NCBI GenBank assembly: GCA_964519955.1
Contig: CAZFLM010000013.1
Coordinates: forward strand, 56,653 to 120,652
Source of the DNA: CAZFLM01 sp964519955
GTDB taxonomy: Bacteria > Armatimonadota > Chthonomonadetes > Chthonomonadales > CAJBBX01
Reading direction: 5' to 3'
Length of the DNA stretch: 64,000 bases
Made by a program: the position numbers and the translations under genes. Below are positions 17,352 to 25,091 of the stretch, piece by piece. Positions within the stretch are counted from its first letter, which is position 1. Every line of letters begins with the position of its first letter. The notes below the pieces were generated by a model. The model did not search any database, was not told the DNA's origin, and saw only the letters and a program-made list of their open reading frames with translations.

Positions 17352-18602
17352 ATGAACTCCGGAAAACTGCTGCGCAGGCTGTGCGCGATATCCGTGGCGC
17401 TGGTCGTTCTGGCGCCCACTTCCATAACCGCCGCTCTGGCGCAGGCTCAGAAGGCCGCCGCCGCGCCCGCCGAGGACCCCGAGGTCAAGCTGGGCCGCGA
17501 GAACGCCGACGAAGCCGCGAAGGAGCTGAAGCTCGTCACAGACCCGGCGGTGGTCGACCGCGTCAACCGCATCGGCCAGGAGATCGCGGCGGTAGCCAAC
17601 TCGCTAGAAGTGCAGGCGCTGTGGGGCAGCTCCACGCTCAAGAAGTTCGACTACACCTTCAAGGTCGTCGATGACAAGGATGTGAACGCGTTCTCCTTGC
17701 CCGGCGGCTTCATCTATGTCAATCGCGGTACCCTGGACTTCGCCCAGTCCGACGATGAGTTGGCGGGCGTCCTCGCACACGAAGTCGCCCACGCCTCGCA
17801 CCACCACATGATGAAGCTCATCAAGGAACAGGAGAAGCTGCAGCAGAAGCTCATCCTGCCGATGGTGGTGGCGGCCATCGTGGCTTCGCGCGGCGGCGGC
17901 GGCGATGGCCTCGCCAATGTCCTGACCGCGGGCCAGTTGTACATGGTAGCGAAACTGAACACCTACGGGGTTGAGGCCGAGAAGGACGCCGACCAGTCCG
18001 CCGTTCACTACCTGTCCAAGACCAAGTACAAGCCTGTCGGCCTGCTCACGTTCATGGAGCGCCTCGCGCAGCAGGAAGTGCTGCGGCCGCAGGTCGAGTT
18101 AGGCATCTACCGCACCCACCCGCCGTCGCCCGAGCGCGCGCGCGCTCTCCAAGCCGAGATGGAGGATCTGGGGCTCTCGCTGAACCGGCGCGACGTCGAC
18201 GGCTCGATCGCCGCCTCGGTGTCTTCCACCACGCTGAACGGGGTGTCCGTGGCGGAGGTGCGCATGTCGAAGAGCCTGGTCGCACGGCTTGCCGCGTCGG
18301 ACGGAGCCACCGCGGAGGATCGGGGCAAGCTCCTCGCGCAGCGTCTGAACGGTCTGTTCGACGCAGGCCTCGAGATGTACGAGATCAAGCTGAGCAACGA
18401 CAAGTCGCGCGTCATCGCCCGTGGGCAGACCGTCGTCGCCTTCACCGCGGCCGACGCCGAACCTCAGCGCCAGTCGGTGGAGGCCCTCGCGAGCGCCTCG
18501 CTCGAGGTCATCCGCAACCTCATTTGGCAGGACCGCGTCAACCGGCTGCCGATGAAGGTGGGCAACCTCACCACCGCCTCGGCCGGTAACCAGTCGCCGT
18601 AG
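17352..18602 (+). CDS. M48 family zinc metalloprotease, exported
   Basis: 416 aa. The signal peptide is about 1-32 (ending ALAQAQK). The zinc site is HEVAH (143-147) with the third ligand probably Glu210 in EKDAD. The upstream NAFSLPGGFIYVNRGTL segment is characteristic of BepA/LoiP-like periplasmic M48 peptidases that act in outer-membrane protein quality control. A glycine-rich loop (RGGGGDG) follows the active site. The C-terminal 120 residues are an unassigned domain. The start is supported by a GAGGAAGAAGG box. The stop TAG is the left end of a palindromic element. Confidence 0.9.
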   Translation: MNSGKLLRRLCAISVALVVLAPTSITAALAQAQKAAAAPAEDPEVKLGRENADEAAKELKLVTDPAVVDRVNRIGQEIAAVANSLEVQALWGSSTLKKFDYTFKVVDDKDVNAFSLPGGFIYVNRGTLDFAQSDDELAGVLAHEVAHASHHHMMKLIKEQEKLQQKLILPMVVAAIVASRGGGGDGLANVLTAGQLYMVAKLNTYGVEAEKDADQSAVHYLSKTKYKPVGLLTFMERLAQQEVLRPQVELGIYRTHPPSPERARALQAEMEDLGLSLNRRDVDGSIAASVSSTTLNGVSVAEVRMSKSLVARLAASDGATAEDRGKLLAQRLNGLFDAGLEMYEIKLSNDKSRVIARGQTVVAFTAADAEPQRQSVEALASASLEVIRNLIWQDRVNRLPMKVGNLTTASAGNQSP

Positions 18603-18651
18603 GCGCCTACCAGGTGGGATGGGCATCCGTGCCCGTCCTGGGCCCAGCCTA
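18600..18651. repeat. 52-bp palindromic element between convergent genes
   Basis: Ends TAGGC and GCCTA are inverted repeats, inner CCAGG/CCTGG pairs, and the core is GGATGGGC-ATCCGT-GCCCGTCC. The left TAG is the stop of the M48 gene and the right CTA is the stop of the leftward glucanase gene. It is related to the 79-bp elements at 23 and 30.5 kb. Confidence 0.65.
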
Positions 18652-19944
18652 TCGCGGCTTCACCACCAACGGCCTCGGCGCCGCCTCCTCCGTCTTCGCG
18701 AACCCCGCTGCCCTGAGGGCACGCTGCGTCGACGGCAGCGATGCCGTCAGCCTCCATATCAGCCCCGAACGGTGGTTCTCGATCGCCAGCAGCGCCATCC
18801 CGGCGTCGATGCCGATCGTGTCCTTGTCGAACCAGTCCCGGTCCACGTTGAACGCGTCGCAGAAGCCGTACTTCCCCCACACCCGCGTGCCGTACTTCGC
18901 CCTCATCGCCTTCGCCGTCGCAGCCGCGTGCTCGGGGTCCTCACAGATCGACGCGAGCACGGCCAGCGGCGCCACCGTGCCGTCCTCGGGCTCCGGCACC
19001 CCGTAGGCGCGGTAGCCGTCCGGCGCGTCGCAGGCGTTGAGGCCCCACCAGCCCTCGGCGTACGTCTTGCGCTTCGTCGCGTTGGCCTTGCAGAATGTCC
19101 GCTGGATCGTCGTCGCGTTCGCCGCGCTCACCGCGAAGTCGCAGCCCAGCCGATCCCGCATGCCGCGGAAGTCGTAGTACCCGTTGGGCATCTGGTTCCA
19201 GAAGAGCGGCCCGCCGCCCAGGCAGTCGAGGCCGGCGTAGCGGTACGGGAGCCGCTCCCAGTGGTCCCAGCATGCCGGGGGCAGCGGGTCGCGGCGCGCG
19301 CCGAGGCCCAGCAGGTAGAGCAGCGTCATCTCGCAGAAGCCGGACCACTCGTTCGCCAGGAACCCTGTCTCCGGCTTCCATCCGTGGCTGACGGTGAGCT
19401 TCCTGGGCTTCGCGCCGCCGTTCGTCAGCACCCACTGCCAGTCGAGGCGGTCATAGAGCGCGTTCGCCAGGTCCTCCACCTCGGTGCCGCGGAAGTAGGC
19501 GCCGCACACGAGCGCCCCCTGGACCAGCAGCGAGGTGTCGATGGTCGAGATCTCGCACTGCCACTCGCGCTTGCCGGTCCGCCCGTCGACGAAGTGGACC
19601 ATCCACCCGTGGTTGTGCGCCATCGAGAGCAGGAAGCGCAGGCACTTCTCGGCGCGCTGCCGGCCCTCCGCCTTGCCGATCCAGCCCCGCTCCACGGCGA
19701 TGGGCAGCGCGGCGAGCCCGTACCCCGTGGCGGCGATCGAGGCGACCGTGTACGTATCAGAGCCCGATATGGCCGCACGGTCCGAGACGAGGCCGGTCAC
19801 CGGGTCGGCGCGCTCCAGAAAGAAGAGGCACTCCGCGCGCTCGACCTCGTCGAGGAATGGCGCGTCGGTCCGGACGGAGGCCGCGCAAGCCGCCGCTGCC
19901 CACCCCACAACCACCGCCGTCACCAGGTTCCGGAAGATCGCCAT
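18649..19944 (-). CDS. Exported glucoamylase-like/GH144-type glycoside hydrolase
   Basis: 431 aa. The signal region is 1-22; WAAAAC could be a lipobox (Cys20). Landmarks of the Glycoamylase domain: FFLERADPVTGLVSDRA, SIAATGYGLAALPIA, EWSGFCEMTLLYLL, and the terminal GIDAGMALLAIENHRSGLIW. The fold is an (alpha/alpha)6 barrel, and GH144 members hydrolyse beta-1,2-glucan. The start was chosen by an AAGGAG box. It is divergent from the BNR protein gene. Confidence 0.85.
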   Translation of the reverse strand: MAIFRNLVTAVVVGWAAAACAASVRTDAPFLDEVERAECLFFLERADPVTGLVSDRAAISGSDTYTVASIAATGYGLAALPIAVERGWIGKAEGRQRAEKCLRFLLSMAHNHGWMVHFVDGRTGKREWQCEISTIDTSLLVQGALVCGAYFRGTEVEDLANALYDRLDWQWVLTNGGAKPRKLTVSHGWKPETGFLANEWSGFCEMTLLYLLGLGARRDPLPPACWDHWERLPYRYAGLDCLGGGPLFWNQMPNGYYDFRGMRDRLGCDFAVSAANATTIQRTFCKANATKRKTYAEGWWGLNACDAPDGYRAYGVPEPEDGTVAPLAVLASICEDPEHAAATAKAMRAKYGTRVWGKYGFCDAFNVDRDWFDKDTIGIDAGMALLAIENHRSGLIWRLTASLPSTQRALRAAGFAKTEEAAPRPLVVKPR

Positions 19945-20129
19945 CGAACCGCTCCTTTGCGCTCGCACTGTCGCCGCCGCTCGCCACCGGGCAGTTCGGC
20001 GTGCGCATCGCCAGAGCCTGCTTCGGCGCCATAGCGGGTCTGCGGAAGGACTCGCGAACACGCGCGCGGAACGGCGCTGATGCCGGACATCGGCGAAGCG
20101 CCCGCTGCCCTGGGCGCGAGGAGGATCGA

Positions 20130-22397
20130 ATGCTAGCCGCTCGGATCGCCCTCACTGCCGTCGCTCTGCCGCTGGCGCTGAACTCCTGCTCCGCCCAGCC
20201 GCCTGCCGCCGCATCGAAGTGGCAGCCCGTCGGCCTGTCGGGCGGCGGCGGCATGTTCTCGCCGGCCATCAGCCCCGCCGACCCGCGCGTCATGATGGTC
20301 AACTGCGACATGAGCGCCGCTTACATCAGCGCGGACGGCGGCCTCACCTGGCGCATGATCCACTACAGCCAGCTCCGCTCGAACACGCAGTGCCGCCCGG
20401 CGTTCCACCCCACCGACGCCAAGACCGTCTACGCAGCAAACGGGTGGGACGGGCTGAAGGTGAGCCACGACCAGGGCGTCACGTGGGCCAAGGTCGGCCA
20501 GGGGCTGCCAGGCGACCTGCGCGGCGCCATCCTCATCGACGCGCGCGACCCGAGCCGCATGCTGGCGGGGGCTGGCGAGAGCGTCTACCGCTCCGGCGAC
20601 GCCGGCAAGTCGTGGAGCAAGTGCGAGGGCCCGCAGGGCGCGGTGCTGGGGCTGCACTTCGACCAGGCGAAGCGCTCTACGCTCTATGCCGGCACCCCGC
20701 AAGGCGTCTGGCGCTCCGACGACGGCGGCGCGACGTGGGCGCGGAAGACGACCGGCATCCCAGCGGGCGGGATCACCTCATTCTCCGGCGGCTCGAACGC
20801 GAGCAGCGGGAAGGCGGCCCTCTACTGCACCGTGCCTCGCAAGGAGGCCGGAGGCGGCTGGACGGGCGGCGTCTACCGGTCGCCGGACCGCGGCGAGACG
20901 TGGCAGAACGCGAACGGGACCGGGCTGAACCTGGAGACCAAGGCGTTCGACGAGTGGGCCGAGGGGCCGGTCGCTCAGTACACCTGGGTGACCGCGAACG
21001 ACGCGCGGCCCGAGACCGTGTACGTGTTCAACTCGAACACCGGCATTCCGCCGCCGCACCACTGCTCCTGCTACCGCTCGGACGACGCCGGCCAGACGTG
21101 GCGCGCGAGCTTCCAGGCCGATCCGCGCTGGCAGCCCTCCAACGTCGAAGCAGACTACACCGTCGCGGTTGACGGCCAATACTACCAGTCGGTCCCCCTC
21201 GGCGTAGCCATCGCGCCGAACACGCCCGATGTGCTGATGACGGTGGACGCGGGCAACTGCTTCGTCACGAGGGATGGCGGCAAGTCGTGGCAGTGTGCCC
21301 ACACGCGTCGCGCTCCGGGCAGCGGCACGCAGGGCGAGGAGCCGCGCTGGGTTTGCACCGGCCTCGTCGTCACGACCACCTGGAACTACTATGTCGACCC
21401 ATTCGACCCGAAGCGCCACACGATCTGCTACACGGACATCGGCTTCGCGCGCTCGCTGGATGCCGGCAAGACGTGGTGCTGGTGGGCGCTGAAGGGCCGC
21501 GCGCCCTGGCGCAACACGTGCTACGAGCTGGCGTTCGACCCGACCGTCAAGGGGAAGCAGTGGGGCGCCTTCTCGAACGTGCACGACATTCCGAACGACA
21601 ACATCGTCTCCGGGCGGCACAACGCGCGCGGGCCGGGCGGCGTGTGCGTCAGCACGGACCACGGCGCGACGTGGCGCGTTTCGGGCGAGGGGCTGCCGGT
21701 GGCGCCCTGCACGGGCGTTGTGGTCGACCCGAAGAGCCCCGCAGGCGCCCGCACGCTGTACGCCGGCTTCTTCGGCCAGGGCGTCTACCGGTCGATGGAC
21801 GACGGCAAGACGTGGGCGGCCTGCAATGAGGGGCTCGGGGCGGCGAGCAACCGCCGCGTCTGCCGCGTTGCGCTGCACCCGGACGGCACGCTCTTCGCGC
21901 TGGTGACGGCGCTGCGCCAGAACGGGCGCTTCACGGCGGACGGCGTCGGCCTCTACCGCTCGCGCGACAAGGGCGCCTCCTGGGAACTGGTGACCCGCTC
22001 GAAGCCGCTCTGGTGGCCCAAGGACTTTGCGGTGGACCCGCGCGACAGCCGGGCCATCTACGTCGGCGCGGCGGACGCCAACCGCGAGGAGCAGGGCGGC
22101 CTCTACCGCACCACGGACGGCGGCGCGACCTGGGCTCGCCTGACGCGCCAGGGCCCCGAGCACTTCGGCGCGTACCTGCACCCGAAGCGCGCTGGCTGGA
22201 TCTACGCCACGCTGACCGAGGGCGCGCCGGGCGCAGGCCTGTGGCTCAGCAAGGACAACGGCACCACATGGAAGCCCATGGCCGGCCTCCCCTTCAGCAA
22301 CGCCCAGCGCGTCACCTTCGACCCCGCCGACCCCGACACCATCTACGTGACGACGTTCGGCGGCAGCGTGTGGAAGGGGCCGGCGTCGGAGGAGTGA
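20130..22397 (+). CDS. Exported BNR/Asp-box repeat protein (sortilin/GH74-like beta-propeller)
   Basis: 755 aa. The leader ALPLALNSC could be a lipobox (Cys about 19) or a plain signal. At least thirteen Asp-box motifs of the form SxDxGxTW are spaced through the protein (SADGGLTW, SHDQGVTW, SGDAGKSW, SDDGGATW, SPDRGETW, STDHGATW, SMDDGKTW, SKDNGTTW and others), so it should form two beta-propellers as in GH74 xyloglucanases or VPS10/sortilin. No catalytic Asp pair could be assigned. The last 33 codons recur twice downstream as isolated fragments, each preceding a toxin-antitoxin module. Confidence 0.85.
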   Translation: MLAARIALTAVALPLALNSCSAQPPAAASKWQPVGLSGGGGMFSPAISPADPRVMMVNCDMSAAYISADGGLTWRMIHYSQLRSNTQCRPAFHPTDAKTVYAANGWDGLKVSHDQGVTWAKVGQGLPGDLRGAILIDARDPSRMLAGAGESVYRSGDAGKSWSKCEGPQGAVLGLHFDQAKRSTLYAGTPQGVWRSDDGGATWARKTTGIPAGGITSFSGGSNASSGKAALYCTVPRKEAGGGWTGGVYRSPDRGETWQNANGTGLNLETKAFDEWAEGPVAQYTWVTANDARPETVYVFNSNTGIPPPHHCSCYRSDDAGQTWRASFQADPRWQPSNVEADYTVAVDGQYYQSVPLGVAIAPNTPDVLMTVDAGNCFVTRDGGKSWQCAHTRRAPGSGTQGEEPRWVCTGLVVTTTWNYYVDPFDPKRHTICYTDIGFARSLDAGKTWCWWALKGRAPWRNTCYELAFDPTVKGKQWGAFSNVHDIPNDNIVSGRHNARGPGGVCVSTDHGATWRVSGEGLPVAPCTGVVVDPKSPAGARTLYAGFFGQGVYRSMDDGKTWAACNEGLGAASNRRVCRVALHPDGTLFALVTALRQNGRFTADGVGLYRSRDKGASWELVTRSKPLWWPKDFAVDPRDSRAIYVGAADANREEQGGLYRTTDGGATWARLTRQGPEHFGAYLHPKRAGWIYATLTEGAPGAGLWLSKDNGTTWKPMAGLPFSNAQRVTFDPADPDTIYVTTFGGSVWKGPASEE

Positions 22398-22401
22398 GAT
22401 G
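22295..22401 (+). repeat. BNR-gene tail, copy 1 (in the intact gene)
   Basis: The 3' coding end of the BNR gene (from SNAQRVTFDPADPDTIY to the stop). Partial copies recur at 22991 and 23925. The similarity to copy 2 continues past the stop through a shared promoter-like sequence. Confidence 0.85.
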
Positions 22402-22427
22402 GGCTGGCGGCGCGGGAACGGCGGGTC

Positions 22428-22456
22428 TTGCGCCCTATGGGTCGCCGGAGTATGGT
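22428..22456 (+). promoter_or_regulatory. Promoter-like sequence of the hicBA module
   Basis: TTGCGC, 17-bp spacer, TATGGT, about 40 nt before hicB. The same sequence with TATAGT recurs after tail copy 2 in front of the next TA module. Confidence 0.4.
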
Positions 22457-22498
22457 GGTACTGGCATCGCGCGTCAGGCCCGGAGGACACCCAGCAGC

Positions 22499-22705
22499 AT
22501 GAATGAGCCCAACACCACGTATCGAGCCGTCATCCATCGAGAGCCCCAGGGCGGCTACTGGGGAGAGGTCCCCGAACTGCCAGGCTGCTTTTCGCAGGGC
22601 GACACACTCGACGCGATCTACAGCAACCTGACCGAGGCCGTGGCATGCCACCTGGGTGTAGACCAAGTCGGGGTGCGCATCGGCGTTCTTGAGATGGCGG
22701 CGTGA
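22499..22705 (+). CDS. hicB: HicB family antitoxin
   Basis: 68 aa. It has the HicB partial RNase H-like fold signature: YRAVIHREPQGGYWGEVPELPGCFSQGDTLDAIYSNLTEAV. It lacks a separate C-terminal DNA-binding domain, as in short HicB proteins. It would neutralise HicA. The stop overlaps the GTG of hicA (GTGA). Start: ATG following a cggaggac box. Confidence 0.88.
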   Translation: MNEPNTTYRAVIHREPQGGYWGEVPELPGCFSQGDTLDAIYSNLTEAVACHLGVDQVGVRIGVLEMAA

Positions 22706-22904
22706 AGTCCGTCACCGGGGCTCGGTTCTGCAGGGCCCTGCGCCGCAACGGGTGGTCGCGCCTGCGCACGGCGGGGAGCCACCAGACATGGGCCAGGACC
22801 GGCTACTCCAACGTCACTGTCCCGGTGCATGCGGGGCGAGACCGCCCCAGGGTCTGTTGGCGGCGCTGCTCAGACACACCGGCCTCTCAGAGGACGATCT
22901 CTGA
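22702..22904 (+). pseudogene. hicA: hicA toxin gene with a one-base frameshift
   Basis: The N-terminal two thirds read KSVTGARFCRALRRNGWSR..GSHQTWARTG..VTVPVHAGRD, a HicA double-stranded-RNA-binding-like toxin with its active-site His in GSHQTW. The C-terminal QGLLAALLRHTGLSEDDL lies in another frame. One missing base near the CCCC run at 22845-22848 accounts for the break. As it stands the reading frame runs on into unrelated residues. It is either an inactivated toxin or a consensus-sequence error. Confidence 0.8.
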
Positions 22905-22990
22905 AAGCTGGCGCTGCGAGCCCCCCCGGAACTCCTCCGACTGAGCGGCGCGCTAGGCCCCCCGGCGTGCGCCACCGCCTTCCTCCTCAC

Positions 22991-23090
22991 CAGCGCGTCA
23001 CCATCGACCCGGCCGACCCCGACACCGTCTACGTGATGACGTTCGGCGGCAGCGTGTGGAGGGGGCCGGCGTCGGAGGAGTGAGATGGGC
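22991..23090 (+). repeat. BNR-gene tail, copy 2 (isolated)
   Basis: About 95 of 100 bases match the BNR gene end by eye, and it still encodes QRVTIDPADPDTVYVMTFGG..GPASEE and a stop. No upstream part of the gene is present. After the stop the match to copy 1 continues, broken only by the 79-bp palindromic insertion, to about 23220. Confidence 0.85.
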
Positions 23091-23169
23091 TAGCCTGGAT
23101 CATGCACGAGTGCAGTGGTGGGATGGGCCTCCGTGCCCGTCCGGTGCGACTCATGAATAGGTCAGGCTA
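23091..23169. mobile_element. 79-bp MITE-like palindromic element, copy A
   Basis: Terminal inverted repeats TAGCCTG/CAGGCTA enclose a central hairpin GGATGGGC-CTCCGT-GCCCGTCC. The paralogous site after BNR copy 1 lacks it and reads GGGC-TG-GCGG where this one reads GGGC-TA-element-TA-GCGG, so insertion duplicated a TA. It encodes nothing. It is nearly identical to copy B at 30.55 kb (one substitution seen). Confidence 0.75.
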
Positions 23170-23190
23170 GCGGCGCGGGAACGGCGGGTC

Positions 23191-23219
23191 TTGCGCCACT
23201 AGCCGCCTCGGAGTATAGT
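23191..23219 (+). promoter_or_regulatory. Promoter of the second TA module
   Basis: TTGCGC, 17-bp spacer, TATAGT. It is part of the sequence shared with the region in front of hicB. Confidence 0.45.
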
Positions 23220-23317
23220 GGAGTGGACGCACGCGCGAGCAGGTGGGAGTTACCTGTCGCCGAGAGGACTACACGGCCACGGGTGCCTGGCCACGATCGG
23301 AGCGCGAGGGAGCGGCC

Positions 23318-23602
23318 GTGCGTATCGTCGGAGTGGTGTGGCTCGACCAGGTGGTCGACAAGCTCGAGTCGAAGCACGGCGTGATGGCCAACGAGGTGCT
23401 CGAGGTGCTTGAGCAGCGCCCCTGGTTCCGCTTCGTGGAGAAGGGACACCGGTCCGGTGAGGATGTGTACGCGGCGCTTGGCCAGACGGTGGCCGGCCGC
23501 AAGCTGATCGTGTTCATCGTCTACAGACATGACGCGCAGGCTCTCATCGTGTCGGCGCGGGACATGACACATGCGGAGCGAGCCCAGTATGACCGAAGGT
23601 GA
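23318..23602 (+). CDS. BrnT-like toxin (second type)
   Basis: 94 aa. A GTG start (MRIVGVVWLDQVVDKLESKHG) with a GAGGGAG box. The body WFRFVEKGHRSGEDVYAALGQTVAGRKLIVFIVY and the ending ALIVSARDMTHAERAQYDRR match BrnT-family (DUF4258-like) RNases. It differs clearly from the BrnT at 3 kb, so the two are not recent duplicates. The gene overlaps its antitoxin by 14 bp. Confidence 0.82.
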   Translation: MRIVGVVWLDQVVDKLESKHGVMANEVLEVLEQRPWFRFVEKGHRSGEDVYAALGQTVAGRKLIVFIVYRHDAQALIVSARDMTHAERAQYDRR

Positions 23603-23855
23603 GAGCCAGGTCTCGAAGGGGTCCAGCTACGAGGCGATAGGCGAGTACTGGGATGCACACGAACTCGCCAACGTGCTCGTGCAGACTGAGCCTGCCGAGT
23701 TCGAGGTCGACATTCGGTGGCAGCTCCACTACGTCGCACTGGAGACGGACCTCTCCGAGCCGCTCAGATTGTGCGCCGCGCGCCATGGCGTTTCGCCCGA
23801 CGTGCTCGCCAATCAGTGGCTCAGGGAGCGCCTCGCGCAGGACTCCGCACGCTAG
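23589..23855 (+). CDS. CopG-type antitoxin of the BrnT-like module
   Basis: 88 aa. SYEAIGEYWDAHELANVLVQTEPAEFEVDI is the toxin-binding part typical of this antitoxin type. The C-terminus LRLCAARHGVSPDVLANQWLRERL is a ribbon-helix-helix/CopG-like DNA-binding segment. The start ATG lies inside the toxin gene (toxin-first order). It would autorepress the module. Confidence 0.8.
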   Translation: MTEGESQVSKGSSYEAIGEYWDAHELANVLVQTEPAEFEVDIRWQLHYVALETDLSEPLRLCAARHGVSPDVLANQWLRERLAQDSAR

Positions 23856-23924
23856 CCCGCTCATCCGGCAGCCCAATCCAAACGTGCCCCGATGCGCGCT
23901 GGGTTCAGTCCGCCGCCACCCCCT

Positions 23925-24031
23925 GCAGCAACGCCCAGCGCGTCGCGTTCGACCCCGCCGACCCCGACACCGTCTACGTGGCGACGTTCGGCGGCAGCGT
24001 GTGGAGAGGACCGGCGTCGGAGGAGTGAGGG
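23925..24031 (+). repeat. BNR-gene tail, copy 3 (isolated)
   Basis: About 97 of 104 bases match the BNR gene end by eye, encoding SNAQRVAFDPADPDTVYVATFGG..GPASEE and a stop. The changes are mostly conservative (I/V, K/R, T/A). The match ends at the stop; unlike copies 1 and 2 the following promoter region is different. Confidence 0.85.
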
Positions 24032-24070
24032 GGCCGGAGCGAGCCCAACACGCATGCCGCCGATCGAGTG

Positions 24071-24099
24071 TGGCAATTCTCCGTACACCGTGGTATGAT
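24071..24099 (+). promoter_or_regulatory. Promoter of the DUF1778-GNAT module
   Basis: TGGCAA, 17-bp spacer, TATGAT preceded by TGG (extended -10). RNA would start about 20 nt before the antitoxin ATG. Confidence 0.45.
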
Positions 24100-24125
24100 G
24101 CACCTGGTGAAGAAGGAGGACGGGC

Positions 24126-24422
24126 ATGGACGCTGCATCGGCCAGTTCGGCGCGGGTGGACTTCAGGACGACACGCGAGACGAAGCTGCTCATCGAGCGT
24201 GCAGCCGCGTTGCTGGGCATGACGGTGAGCGAGTACGCAAAGGCGTCGCTGGTTGCCCGCTCGAACGAGGTGATACGCCACCATACCACCCGCACACTAT
24301 CCGATCGCGACCGAGACGCCTTCCTGGAGTTGCTCGACGCGGAGACAGCGCCATCGGCTGAGTTGAGCGCCGCCGCCCGATCGTTCCACGCTTCGGAAGC
24401 CGCCGGCGAGATCGTACCGTGA
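24126..24422 (+). CDS. DUF1778 (TacA-like) antitoxin
   Basis: 98 aa. The N-terminal RHH domain reads RVDFRTTRETKLLIERAAALLGMTVSEYAKASL; the C-terminal toxin-neutralising tail contains TLSDRDRDAFLELLDAE, which is conserved in DUF1778 proteins. It pairs with the next gene (GTGA overlap) as in TacAT/AtaRT systems. Confidence 0.92.
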   Translation: MDAASASSARVDFRTTRETKLLIERAAALLGMTVSEYAKASLVARSNEVIRHHTTRTLSDRDRDAFLELLDAETAPSAELSAAARSFHASEAAGEIVP

Positions 24423-24934
24423 CGCCCATCCGCATCGAGCGTCTGAGCAAGGCACACGTGAGGGACGCCTTCGACTGCGGAGAGCCGTCCCTTGATCTGT
24501 TCATCCGCTCGATCGCACGGCAGCACGACGACCGCGGCCTCGGACGTACATTCGTCGCCGTCCGCGAGGGATCACCAGTCGTGCTGGGCTACTACACGCT
24601 CGCCGTCGGCAAGGTGGCGTTCGAGCATGTGCCGGAAGCACGCAAGCTGCCGCGCATCCCTATCCCGGTGGTGCTCCTGGGGCGCCTCGCTGTCGACCGC
24701 ACGGCACAGGGCGCGGGCCTGGGCGAGACACTGCTGATGCACGCGCTGTGGCGAACGCTGCGGATCGCGGACCAGGCAGGCGTGTACGCGGTCGAGGTCG
24801 ACGCCGTCAGCGAGCCGGCTGTCCGCTTCTACCGACGGTATGGATTCACCCCGTTGCTGGACGATACGAGACACCTCTATCTGCCGATGAAGGTGATCCG
24901 GGCGCTCGACCTGGAGAGCCGCGTCCACGACTAG
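24419..24934 (+). CDS. GNAT acetyltransferase toxin (TacT/AtaT-like)
   Basis: 171 aa. It has the family N-terminus AFDCGEPSLDLFIRSIARQHDD, the acetyl-CoA loop LLGRLAVDRTAQGAGLGETLL (R/QGxGLG form, about 80-103) and the C-terminal FYRRYGFTPLLDDTRHLYLPM with the Tyr used for catalysis. Such toxins acetylate the amino group of charged tRNA and block translation. A GTG start overlaps the antitoxin stop. Intact. Confidence 0.92.
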   Translation: MTPIRIERLSKAHVRDAFDCGEPSLDLFIRSIARQHDDRGLGRTFVAVREGSPVVLGYYTLAVGKVAFEHVPEARKLPRIPIPVVLLGRLAVDRTAQGAGLGETLLMHALWRTLRIADQAGVYAVEVDAVSEPAVRFYRRYGFTPLLDDTRHLYLPMKVIRALDLESRVHD

Positions 24935-25091
24935 GCGCCTCGACCCCAGCGCGCAGAGCGGGCGCAGGACATCGCGCATCGGCCCAGCGTGTGCGGCGGC
25001 TTGGTGCGCCCCACCCCAACGCAGGAACCCGCCCGCCGCGCATCGAACGTTCAGCCGGGGGGGCGCTTGGTCGTGACCCCGTCGAGCGCCC

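Noticed and set aside
22905..22990. Additional small gene after hicA
   Set aside because: Open frames here are read-through of the frameshifted hicA and lack coding character.
24935..25091. Promoter or att site after the last TA module
   Set aside because: No BNR tail copy, inverted repeat or convincing promoter seen there.
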